From NCBI GenBank assembly GCA_910579285.1, contig CAJTTT010000027.1, positions 411-43,181 of the forward strand: a DNA stretch of 42,771 bases. Reading direction: 5' to 3'. A program made the position numbers and the translations under genes. Shown here in pieces: positions 24,928-32,161 of the stretch (positions within the stretch are counted from its first letter, which is position 1; each line of letters starts with the position of its first letter). Below the pieces are notes generated by a model. The model did no database searches, was not told the origin of the DNA, and was given only the letters and a program-made list of their open reading frames with translations. Source of the DNA: an uncultured Lachnospiraceae bacterium (lineage in GTDB: Bacteria > Bacillota > Clostridia > Lachnospirales > Lachnospiraceae).

Positions 24928-25069
24928 TTTGACACCCTCCGTAAAAAGACGGCGGCACATCCATATGGACATACCGCCTGTTTGCTCCAATTCCATATTA
25001 AGCTAAGTATAACGGGAATTTCTCCCAGATACAATTCCCTTTTTATACTTATTTGGACAAGCTTTTATG

Positions 25070-27007
25070 CTAATCCCTCTCGGGCATCCACACCCGCATC
25101 TGGTTCAGCCCCCTGTTTCCCCAGGTATAATAAGGCACCAGTGTCACCTGGCACGGCTGCGCTTCCTGCCTCTCAAAACTGTACAGCTCTTCGTTTACCG
25201 TCTCACGGTACCCCTGGGCAGCAAGTTTCTGAATCCCAAACAATTCGTCCGGCAGATACGCTCCTACCGTCACTTCTCCGTCTCTTTTCAGACTTAAGGA
25301 GAGGATATCATTCTCGTTATCCACGCCCTCCGCACAGTAAATCAGCGGCCCACGCTGTAAAGAGACTTTTCCTGTATTTGCGGAAACGCGGCTGCTGGTA
25401 TACACACGCCTTACCGCCATATCAAGCTCCACCGTAACCACGTCGTCCGCCGTATACTCACCCCGCAGATACGCAAACCCATCCCGGATTTCGCAGTCCG
25501 CCTCTTTTCCGTTTAAAAGAATTTTTGTCTGCCTGCTCCACGCAGGAATGCGGACTGCCAGCGGCACCTCCATGCTCGCTCTTCCCTCCTGCGGCTCGAA
25601 ACGGTACTCCAGTACATGGTCATAAGGATAATTTGTCCGCAAAACCACCTTGCCTCCGAAACGATCACTCACATCCAGAGTGCCCGCGATATACAAGTTG
25701 GAGAACAAAGTGCCCGGTATCACATGCCAGGCGTACTCCGCCACGGATCCTAAAAGCCTTGCCACATTCGGCGGGCAGCAGGCGCAGGCAAACCACTTGG
25801 GCCTGACAGGCAGCGCGTGCTTGTGCGTCTGGGCCTCCCCGGAAATACCCGGCAGCGCCTCCAATGGATTCACATAGAAAAACCTCGTGCCGTCAAGCTG
25901 CATTCCTGCCAGCACACAATTATATAAAGCCCGCTCCATCACGTCCACATACTTGCCGTTATGTTCCAGATAAAGCATTTTATTGGAGAAAAAGATCAAT
26001 CCAATGGCCGCACACGTCTCCGCATAAGCCGTATCGTTGGGCAGATGGTCATCCTTTGTGAAGGCTTCCCCCTCATAGGCGGAACCGATGGCTCCCGTCA
26101 CATACATCCTGTGCTGTGTGATATTGTTCCAGAGCGTTTTGCAGGCATCCGCAAGTTCTGTATCTCCCGTCTCCATAGCTGCATCGGCCATACCTGTATA
26201 GAGATACACCGCCCGGACCGCATGTCCCACTGCCTTGTCCTGCTGCCGCACCGGCGCATAATTCTGGGCATACTCCGTATCCTCGGGATGATTTCCCCAG
26301 ACGCGCCAGGGATTTTTTTTCATCTCTTTTTTGTAATAGTCAGGATCAACGCCGCGCACATTGATAAAATGCATCGCAAGCTCCTTGTACCTCTCCTCTT
26401 TGGTGCTGCGGTACAGCCGCATCAGGGCAAGCTCAATCTCGGGATGCCCCGGATATCCTTCCGCACCCTCCTCAATAAAATGGCGGTAAATGTGATCTGC
26501 CATATCACACATAATTTCCAAAAGCTTTGCCTTTCCCGTGCACTCCGCATAGGCCACCGCCGCCTCGATCATATGTCCCGCGCAGTATAACTCATGCGCC
26601 TCGTGAAGATTTGTCCACCGTTTCTCCGGCTCCTTCACCGTGAAGTAGGTATTCAGATACCCGTCCTTCTGCTGTGCCTCACCGATCAGCTCAATGATCT
26701 CATCACACCGCTTCTCCAGCGCCTCATCTGGATTTTGTGCAAGGGAATAAGCAGCACCCTCCAGCCATTTGGCCACATCGCTGTCCTGAAACACCATACC
26801 GTAAAACTCTCCGTCACAGCTCCCCGTTTTCAGCTTCTTCGCCGCCATACGGAAATTTTCAATACAATGGCTCTTTTCCGCGCCTTCAATCTGATCGTTC
26901 AACGCCCGCTCCTGGTAGGGAAGCACCACATCCTTCACCAGCTTCTCATATCTGCCAAAAAACCCTTCCTCCACCTTAAAATCTTTGACTAACCTCAAAT
27001 CACCCAT
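25070..27007 (-). CDS. Glycoside hydrolase family 127 (beta-L-arabinofuranosidase type)
   Basis: A 645-residue enzyme of the HypBA1 family, which removes beta-L-arabinofuranose from plant glycans with a zinc-bound cysteine nucleophile. The zinc site is complete: AYAETCAA gives Glu330 and Cys332, and FACACCPPNVARL gives Cys410 and Cys411, matching Glu338, Cys340, Cys417 and Cys418 of HypBA1 from memory. The catalytic barrel (about 20-420) contains AHELYCAGHMIEAAVAY. It has no signal peptide. GGAGGGTAAAAGA sets ATG 27007. It is flanked by an AraC regulator upstream and GH3 downstream on the same strand, suggesting a small arabinoside-use locus. No dedicated transporter is visible nearby. Confidence 0.95.
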   Translation of the reverse strand: MGDLRLVKDFKVEEGFFGRYEKLVKDVVLPYQERALNDQIEGAEKSHCIENFRMAAKKLKTGSCDGEFYGMVFQDSDVAKWLEGAAYSLAQNPDEALEKRCDEIIELIGEAQQKDGYLNTYFTVKEPEKRWTNLHEAHELYCAGHMIEAAVAYAECTGKAKLLEIMCDMADHIYRHFIEEGAEGYPGHPEIELALMRLYRSTKEERYKELAMHFINVRGVDPDYYKKEMKKNPWRVWGNHPEDTEYAQNYAPVRQQDKAVGHAVRAVYLYTGMADAAMETGDTELADACKTLWNNITQHRMYVTGAIGSAYEGEAFTKDDHLPNDTAYAETCAAIGLIFFSNKMLYLEHNGKYVDVMERALYNCVLAGMQLDGTRFFYVNPLEALPGISGEAQTHKHALPVRPKWFACACCPPNVARLLGSVAEYAWHVIPGTLFSNLYIAGTLDVSDRFGGKVVLRTNYPYDHVLEYRFEPQEGRASMEVPLAVRIPAWSRQTKILLNGKEADCEIRDGFAYLRGEYTADDVVTVELDMAVRRVYTSSRVSANTGKVSLQRGPLIYCAEGVDNENDILSLSLKRDGEVTVGAYLPDELFGIQKLAAQGYRETVNEELYSFERQEAQPCQVTLVPYYTWGNRGLNQMRVWMPERD

Positions 27008-27090
27008 TCTTTTACCCTCCATGTCAGCTTCCATCGCCCGGCACACAGACACTCTTTCCGACTTCCTCTGTCCTGCGCCTCACTATATGT

Positions 27091-27096
27091 ATTATA
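27091..27096 (-). promoter_or_regulatory. Possible -10 element of the GH127 promoter
   Basis: TATAAT on the minus strand lies 84 bases before the GH127 ATG, in the 137-base gap after the AraC gene. No strong -35 at 17 bases is visible, which is usual for promoters that need an AraC activator. Confidence 0.35.
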
Positions 27097-27144
27097 TTCG
27101 GAAACATACGGCAATAAAATGGATTAAATTCTTATCTATTTGTA

Positions 27145-28032
27145 TTATTTTCCGATTCTGTATGCCGAAGGCGTGCTCCCGTAGACCTCCTTGAAAGACT
27201 TGGCAAAATAACTCATCTCCTGGAATCCGCAGCTTTCCGCAATCGCCGATATCTTATCGGTAGTGAGCTGCAGCTTGAGCGCCGCCTGCTGGAGACGATA
27301 AGATTTGAGATAGGCAATGGGTGTCGTGTTAATCGTTGCGCGGAAACAGCGGATGCACTCGCTCGTACTGACCGCACAGGCAGACGCGATCTCTTCTATC
27401 GTAATTTCCCTGCCGTAATTGGCCTGAATAAAAGTCAGCATTTCCTTAATTCTGGCATTGTCCCTCTGGGCCTTTCCGAAAGATTTCCTGTTCACAACCG
27501 GCTGAAATTCCGAAATCAGCGCCACAATTGTGGACAGCTCATTGCGGATCTGTATTTCATAGCCGAAAGGCTCCTCCTGCGCCGACCGCCAAAGAGAAGT
27601 CAGACAATCCAGAATTTTCTTCTGCCAGTCTACATCCGGCGTCAGATAAAACCCGGGACACGCCTGATTTTCCATCAAAGGTTTCAGATATTTCTGCCAG
27701 ATTATATTGTCCGTACTGCCGCTGACAGCCCTCGGATGAAACACCACGGAATGAATTTCACAGGAATCATCCTCAGACAAAGAGGCGGCATGCAAAATAT
27801 TGCTGTTGAAGAAAAATCCCTCCCCGGCCCGGAGCAGACGGGAAGAAGAGCCCATCTCTACAATGGCGCTTCCACCAGCAACCAGTCCCAGCTCCAATTC
27901 ATTGTGCCAATGCCAGGAAATTTCATCACGGGGCATCAGATCCAGATAACATGCCACGGGAAACTGATGCATCCCATGCTTCCGCAGTTCCTCCCCCTGC
28001 ATATTCGTCTGTACACTGCACGGCAATATCAT
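27145..28032 (-). CDS. AraC-family transcriptional regulator of the GH127/GH3 locus
   Basis: A 295-residue regulator. The N-terminal cupin-like sensor (about 20-110) contains ISWHWHNELELGLVAGG and LRAGEGFFFNSNILHA, typical of AraC sugar sensors. The C-terminal double helix-turn-helix (about 195-295) includes ITIEEIASACAVSTSECIRC and ISAIAESCGFQEMSYFAKSF, ending GSTPSAYRIG. I chose ATG 28032, because AGGAGGACAAAGGT lies directly upstream; the ATG at 28074 has no site. Its position immediately before GH127 suggests it activates that operon; this is inference. Confidence 0.9.
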   Translation of the reverse strand: MILPCSVQTNMQGEELRKHGMHQFPVACYLDLMPRDEISWHWHNELELGLVAGGSAIVEMGSSSRLLRAGEGFFFNSNILHAASLSEDDSCEIHSVVFHPRAVSGSTDNIIWQKYLKPLMENQACPGFYLTPDVDWQKKILDCLTSLWRSAQEEPFGYEIQIRNELSTIVALISEFQPVVNRKSFGKAQRDNARIKEMLTFIQANYGREITIEEIASACAVSTSECIRCFRATINTTPIAYLKSYRLQQAALKLQLTTDKISAIAESCGFQEMSYFAKSFKEVYGSTPSAYRIGK

Positions 28033-28215
28033 ACCTTTGTCCTCCTGTTGAAATATTCTTTTCCTATAATTCATTTTTGGAAATATAATTATATAAAATG
28101 CGTATTTATTCCTAACATTATTCCTTAATATGATGATATTATCATATCACAAGGTAACACAAAAGAAAAGACAAAACGAAAACCCATATAAGAATGCAGG
28201 AAGGAGAGAGAATTT

Positions 28216-28458
28216 ATGTATAAGGTAAATATCAGAACAATCAAGAACACAGAAAAATTTATTCAGATGGTAGAAAACAGCCGCGGCCGTGTCTTTCTGG
28301 AGCTGCCCAACGAAACGCTCTGTGACTTAAAGCAGAACACGGCGGTTCTGCAGATGCTTCGGATGATTAATCCGGGGGAATTATGGCTGGACCTTTTCCT
28401 GACGGATGCGCAGGACAGTTACAATTTCATGGCTTACATGATCGGCGCGGGGGCATAA
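28216..28458 (+). CDS. Small HPr-like protein without the active-site histidine
   Basis: An 80-residue protein preceded by AGGAAGGAGAG. Its pattern of strands and helices (YKVNIRTI, KNTEKFIQMVENSR, RVFLELP, TAVLQMLRMI, ELWLDLFLT, SYNFMAYMIG) resembles HPr, the PTS phosphocarrier. The HPr His15 region (GIHARPA) is replaced by KNTEKF and the Ser46 segment (NLKSIMGV) by DLKQNTAVL. It therefore cannot carry phosphate in the HPr manner. The fold reading is by eye and moderate. It stands alone between two carbohydrate-linked regulators, so a regulatory role is possible. The stop codon lies inside its terminator loop. Confidence 0.75.
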   Translation: MYKVNIRTIKNTEKFIQMVENSRGRVFLELPNETLCDLKQNTAVLQMLRMINPGELWLDLFLTDAQDSYNFMAYMIGAGA

Positions 28459-28473
28459 AAACCCCCGCTTTTT
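28447..28473 (+). terminator. Terminator of the HPr-like gene, overlapping its stop codon
   Basis: GCGGGGG (28447-28453) pairs with CCCCCGC (28462-28468), followed by TTTTT. The TAA stop (28456-28458) lies in the loop, so the last codons form the stem. Confidence 0.85.
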
Positions 28474-28514
28474 AAACAGAACTTTCAAACCTGGTATTCT
28501 CCAATACATTCTCT

Positions 28515-29312
28515 TCATCGGATTTCCGCTATCAGCCCATGCTCCACACAGTAGTGATAAACTCCGTCCTGTGCCGCATGGCCGCATATATCATCCGCCA
28601 CCGCTTTAAGCGCATCCGACCCATTTGCCATAGCAACACCGATACCCACTGCCTGCAGCATATCTATATCGTTATTTCCGTCACCAAAAGCAAGCGCATC
28701 CTCCTTTTTCAGACCATAATGCGCAAGTACCTTTTCGATCCCGACCCCTTTTCCGCTGTCCGCCGGGATAATGTCCACCGCCCGGTCCCACCAGGCCGCT
28801 ATTTTCGCATTTTTCGTGTCACGCAATAACGCCGGGTATTCCTCTTCACTTCCTCCGCACATAATCTGGTAGACTTCATCCTTCTCTATCATTTCATCAA
28901 ACTCGCTGGAAACATTCACATCCAGCTTGGCAAGAGAAAAATAATCCACCAGGTCTTTATCCTTGCCATTCGCTGCCAGCTTGTCCGGCGTGGCGGCCGA
29001 TACCCGCCTGTTGATCGAGGCGGCATTCTTCACAATTATTTTTGCATCTTCAGTCGAAATCGGATTTTTGTAAATAATCTGCTGCCTGTTATAGCAGTAC
29101 GAACCGTTAAAAGTAAGAAATACATCGGGTTCCCAACCTTCGAAATGAGGAACTGTCAGCGGCGCCCTTCCCGTTGAAAGACACAGAAGGATATTACGCT
29201 CCTTCAATCGGATTAATGTCTCCAGCGTTTTTTCCGATATCTTCCTGCTGTTGATATCAATCAGTGTACCGTCAATATCAAAAAAGATTATTTTAATCAT
29301 ATCCAGACTCAT
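28515..29312 (-). CDS. HAD-superfamily phosphatase (Cof type)
   Basis: A 265-residue HAD hydrolase of the type IIB (Cof) group, which dephosphorylates sugar phosphates and similar small molecules. Motif I is IIFFDIDGTLIDIN, with both nucleophilic aspartates. Motif II is LCLSTGRAP, motif III the lysine in SGKGVGIEKVL, and motif IV FGDGNNDIDMLQ. GGAGGAT lies upstream. Starts at 29312 (MSLDMIKII) or 29300 (MIKII) are possible. It follows an AraC-type regulator by about 70 bases on the same strand and is probably controlled with it. Substrate unknown. Confidence 0.93.
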   Translation of the reverse strand: MSLDMIKIIFFDIDGTLIDINSRKISEKTLETLIRLKERNILLCLSTGRAPLTVPHFEGWEPDVFLTFNGSYCYNRQQIIYKNPISTEDAKIIVKNAASINRRVSAATPDKLAANGKDKDLVDYFSLAKLDVNVSSEFDEMIEKDEVYQIMCGGSEEEYPALLRDTKNAKIAAWWDRAVDIIPADSGKGVGIEKVLAHYGLKKEDALAFGDGNNDIDMLQAVGIGVAMANGSDALKAVADDICGHAAQDGVYHYCVEHGLIAEIR

Positions 29313-29383
29313 ATTTCATATCCTCCTCAATAAAGCTTTTCATGTTTCCTTCTTTTCAAGACAAGACAATCCTTAGCGATCTG

Positions 29384-30241
29384 TCAAATCCCCGGAATAT
29401 ACGTCCTGCGGTATTCACTCGGCGCACATCCCTGCTGCGCACGAAAAACCCTGCTGAAATAAAACACATCCGAAAATCCTGTAAGCTGCGCAATATCTGT
29501 AATCGGTTTATCTGTCTCCTTCAATAGCTGCTTTGCCCTGCGTACCCGCAGCATACGCTGATACTCGCGGATTGTCTGTCCCGTTTCCTCTTTAAAAAGC
29601 GTGCCTGCGTATTTATAGGAAAGCCCGCAGATTGTTTCCACCTCTTTTGCATCGAAATTCTCTGTGTAATGTGCCTGTATGTATTCCCGCAGTTTTTTAA
29701 CATAACCGTTTTCTACAATATCTCCAGGTGCATTTTTCGCACATTCCAGAAAAATCTGCCACAATCTGACCGAAGCCTGCGGAATATTGCCATGAATATG
29801 GGCCTCTATCATTTTTTCAAAATCCTTCTGAATCTGCCGCATACGTCCGCAGTCTGTCAGCTTTGGGAGCGTGATATATTTTTCACTGTCCTGCAAAGTT
29901 AGGCAGACCTTTGTATCATAGTACACATTTCTGGGAAGTTCCTCCATATGCTCATTTGGTTCTCCGCAGTAAAAATGTGCATAATACCAGGCCGAACCTT
30001 CCTCAAAAGGGTTCTCTCCCCAATGATGCACACCGCTTTTTAAGAAAAAGAGCCGGTGCGGCAGTAACTCATAACGGAAACCGTCCTCGATGATTTCCAT
30101 CGAACCCCTGAGCAGATAAATCGCCACATGAAACGGCACTGTTCGGTCTGCATGGATCATTTTCCCAAGCGACACGCTGTAATCAGCTTCACAGATAAAA
30201 GGCATGGCGTTACATGGAATTTTAAGCGCGTGTCTCTCCAC
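29384..30241 (-). CDS. AraC-family transcriptional regulator
   Basis: About 285 residues. The N-terminal cupin-like domain holds VAIYLLRGSMEIIEDGFRYE and LLPHRLFFLKSGVHHWG. The C-terminal AraC DNA-binding domain (about 185-285) contains FDAKEVETICGLSYKYAGTL, ITDIAQLTGFSDVFYFSRVF and SEYRRTY. No ATG is available near the start. I favour GTG 30241, preceded by GGAGAAGGA. A TTG at 30283 would add 14 residues but has a poor ribosome binding site. It probably controls the HAD gene downstream; its inducer is unknown. Confidence 0.88.
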   Translation of the reverse strand: MERHALKIPCNAMPFICEADYSVSLGKMIHADRTVPFHVAIYLLRGSMEIIEDGFRYELLPHRLFFLKSGVHHWGENPFEEGSAWYYAHFYCGEPNEHMEELPRNVYYDTKVCLTLQDSEKYITLPKLTDCGRMRQIQKDFEKMIEAHIHGNIPQASVRLWQIFLECAKNAPGDIVENGYVKKLREYIQAHYTENFDAKEVETICGLSYKYAGTLFKEETGQTIREYQRMLRVRRAKQLLKETDKPITDIAQLTGFSDVFYFSRVFRAQQGCAPSEYRRTYIPGI

Positions 30242-30390
30242 CGGCTTCCTTCTCCCTAAAATCAAGTTTTGTGCAGAAAACAAGGTGATTCTTTCACTGT
30301 CTGCAGCGAAAAAAGGTAATCATATACAGTCTATCATAACATAAATGATTATAAATGGGGAAATTAAGCAAAATTATTCGTCCAGAATCA

Positions 30391-30420
30391 TTGACAATAC
30401 CCTTACAAATGTTGTATTAT
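30391..30420 (+). promoter_or_regulatory. Promoter of tRNA-Pro
   Basis: TTGACA (30391-30396) and TATTAT (30415-30420), spacer 18 bases, about 17 bases before the mature 5' end. A strong consensus. Confidence 0.75.
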
Positions 30421-30437
30421 CATAGTTGTTCATCAAT

Positions 30438-30511
30438 CGAAGCGTGGCTCAGTTTGGTAGAGCGCTGCGTTCGGGACGCAGAGGTCGCAGGTTCAAATCC
30501 TGTCGCTTCGA
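30438..30511 (+). tRNA. tRNA-Pro (anticodon CGG)
   Basis: A 74-base cloverleaf. Acceptor stem CGAAGCG/CGCTTCG, D stem GCTC/GAGC, anticodon stem CTGCG/CGCAG with loop TTCGGGA (CGG, reading CCG), T stem GCAGG/CCTGT with TTCAAAT loop, discriminator A. CCA is not encoded. It has its own promoter and terminator. Confidence 0.97.
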
Positions 30512-30525
30512 CTATTAAAAAAGCG

Positions 30526-30566
30526 AAACATCAGATTTTTAGGAAATCTGATGTTTTCTTTTTTCC
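30526..30566 (+). terminator. Terminator of tRNA-Pro
   Basis: AAACATCAGATTT (30526-30538) pairs perfectly with AAATCTGATGTTT (30544-30556), followed by a T-rich run. Confidence 0.9.
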
Positions 30567-30607
30567 TTGCATACTTTGCTCTATACCCTTTTTTCTGATT
30601 CTGCCCA

Positions 30608-30712
30608 TTATAAAGAAATCTTCTTTAGCTCCTCTGCAATATAAGTCACTTTTTCCTCAAGTTCATCATAGAAAAGTGGTAAATATCGCAATCTGTATTT
30701 TTTACTGAGCAT
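30608..30712 (-). pseudogene. Truncated RelE/ParE-type toxin
   Basis: 34 codons, starting MLSKKYRLRYLPLFYDELEE and ending KKISL. The first 30 residues match from memory the N-terminus of a ParE/RelE toxin family common in Clostridia (about 100 residues). The catalytic C-terminal two thirds are missing. The ATG overlaps the end of the antitoxin frame by 11 bases, the usual antitoxin-then-toxin order. It is almost certainly inactive. Confidence 0.65.
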
Positions 30713-30854
30713 CTATTTTCCTCCGCAGACTTCCGAAAATTTCCTCATGGCTCATTCTTCTTGTGTCCATTTCTGCCATCTCCCCGTTATTTACAATTTT
30801 TTCAATGTCAGGGAATTTATTTCGTAAATCTGAAACGGGTCTGACTTGAATCAT
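30702..30854 (-). pseudogene. Phd/YefM-type antitoxin with internal deletion
   Basis: 50 residues, starting MIQVRPVSDLRNKFPDIEKI, the DNA-binding N-terminus of Phd/YefM antitoxins. It continues NNGEMAEMDTRRMSHEEIFG, matching the C-terminal toxin-binding end. The central 35-45 residues usually between these parts (the VYLTKNGYGAMV-type region) are absent, without loss of frame. AAGAAGTGA precedes the ATG. With the truncated toxin this is an eroded pair. Confidence 0.65.
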
Positions 30855-30965
30855 AAGATCACTTCTTATCATTATATTATCATTTTTTTATTGTACTTGG
30901 CTATTCTCTAAAAAGTAATAAAAAAATTTCTTAAAAGCTTTATTTCCTCTGCAACCTCGTATAAA

Positions 30966-31010
30966 TTAAAAAGGTGCAAAGCCTTAATATTTCAATAAAG
31001 ACCTTACACC
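30966..31010 (-). terminator. Terminator of the 56-residue gene
   Basis: On the minus strand GGTGTAAGGTCTTTA pairs with TTAAGGCTTTGCACC (with G-U pairs), followed by TTTTT. It starts 14 bases past the stop codon. Confidence 0.8.
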
Positions 31011-31024
31011 TTAGATATTTTGAC

Positions 31025-31195
31025 TTAGTTACCTTTTTCGTTTGGTTCTGTGACTTCTAAGAGAATGCTATCAAATTCATTTTCAAGCTCTTCTCTTTTC
31101 TCTTGTGGTACAAGTTTCAACAACTTTCTAACGAAAACCGTTAATCTATTGATGTATCGTAATTGTTTATCTGTCATGTTTTCGATCTCACTCAT
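31025..31195 (-). CDS. Small charged protein of unknown function
   Basis: 56 residues, starting MSEIENMTDKQLRYINRLTV and continuing with a helical, charged stretch (LVPQEKREELENEF). I do not recognise a function. It has AAAGGCGGTGA upstream of the ATG, a good promoter and its own terminator, so it is probably an expressed gene. Base composition is more AT-rich than the neighbours, and it lies in the same patch as the eroded toxin-antitoxin pair, suggesting acquired DNA. Confidence 0.65.
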   Translation of the reverse strand: MSEIENMTDKQLRYINRLTVFVRKLLKLVPQEKREELENEFDSILLEVTEPNEKGN

Positions 31196-31220
31196 TGGAT
31201 CACCGCCTTTCGTTGGTGAT

Positions 31221-31250
31221 ATTATATCATAGTGTAAAGCCTTTATTCAA
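31221..31250 (-). promoter_or_regulatory. Promoter of the 56-residue gene
   Basis: On the minus strand TTGAAT (31245-31250) and TATAAT (31221-31226) with an 18-base spacer, 26 bases before the ATG. The rest of 31251-31505 shows no complete gene. Confidence 0.6.
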
Positions 31251-31505
31251 TTATCAATGTGTCATGTAATCTCTTCTCCTCTTTGCCTTTTCTTTGTACC
31301 AGAGTATACTATTATTTGTGTCCTATAAATGAAACTTTAACATTTCCCAAACAAGTTCCAGCCCATCATCCAGCCCCAGCCGATCACCTGCCACGCCATA
31401 TTCCGCCAAAATAAGCGCCTAATGCTATTTGAAATGTGAAATACCCCACAGATTATTCCCTTGTCATACAGGCATAATCCCTCAGGAATCGGACATTCTG
31501 AAAAC

Positions 31506-32075
31506 ATGAATAAAAAACCTTCGTCCGACCGTTTCTATTTTTATGTCCTTCTTTTTTTCATTGTCTCCTTTGCAGGGTGGCTCTGGGAAGTGCTGCTGTT
31601 TCTTGTCACGGAACACGCTTTTATCAACAGAGGTGTATACGAAGGACCGTACCTTCCGATTTACGGAGCCGGGGGCCTTCTGCTCTGTCTGCTTCTCTGC
31701 CGCATAAGAAAAAGACCGATGTCCGTATTTCTGCTGTCCATGTTGCTGTGCACAATTCTGGAATATCTGACCAGTTTTTTTCTGGAGTACAGATGGGGCA
31801 TCCGATGGTGGGACTACAGCGGACATGTTTTGAATCTCAACGGAAGAGTCTGTCTTCTGGGAGGAGTCGTATTTGGCCTTGGCGGTACTGCTCTGGTCTG
31901 CCTTTTTCTCCCTTTCTATGAAAAACTTTACCATAAAATTCCACTCAGGTGGAAAGGAACTGTCTGCCTGCTGCTCTTGTTGATATTTATAGCGGATGGA
32001 GCAAGATGTGCCATGAAACCAAATACAGGAATCGGAATTACCTCTTCATCAGACAGTTCCGCTTTTTTTCGCTAA
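31506..32075 (+). CDS. CmpB-like integral membrane protein (putative ABC-transporter type IV family)
   Basis: 189 residues from ATG 31506. Several hydrophobic helices (about 10-30, 48-65, 70-92, 115-140, 155-172). The first contains SFAGWLWEVLLF, and the loop carries RGVYEGPYLPIYGAGG, both characteristic of the CmpB-like family (Pfam ABC_trans_CmpB). A second typical motif is DYSGHVLNLNGRVCL. The function of the family is not established. An upstream TTG at 31461 would extend it by 15 residues, but neither start has a strong ribosome binding site. No ATP-binding partner is adjacent. Confidence 0.85.
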   Translation: MNKKPSSDRFYFYVLLFFIVSFAGWLWEVLLFLVTEHAFINRGVYEGPYLPIYGAGGLLLCLLLCRIRKRPMSVFLLSMLLCTILEYLTSFFLEYRWGIRWWDYSGHVLNLNGRVCLLGGVVFGLGGTALVCLFLPFYEKLYHKIPLRWKGTVCLLLLLIFIADGARCAMKPNTGIGITSSSDSSAFFR

Positions 32076-32102
32076 AATGTATGAAAGTCACTGCCATTTC
32101 TC

Positions 32103-32131
32103 TTGTTTTTTCTTCATAAAAGGTGTATTCT
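32103..32131 (+). promoter_or_regulatory. Promoter of the antiporter gene
   Basis: TTGTTT (32103-32108) and TATTCT (32126-32131) with a 17-base spacer, 30 bases before the ATG at 32162. Confidence 0.5.
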
Positions 32132-32161
32132 TATGTAGCAAATTTTTATTGGAGGTTTGTT

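Noticed and set aside
28129..28146. TATGAT-N6-ATCATA dyad between the AraC and HPr-like genes as an operator
   Set aside because: The region is very AT-rich and six-base arms of this composition are expected by chance.
31323..31418. Minus-strand open stretch ending LVWEMLKFHL
   Set aside because: It has no ATG, no ribosome binding site and only 31 codons. It may be a gene remnant, so it is mentioned only in the decayed-patch finding.
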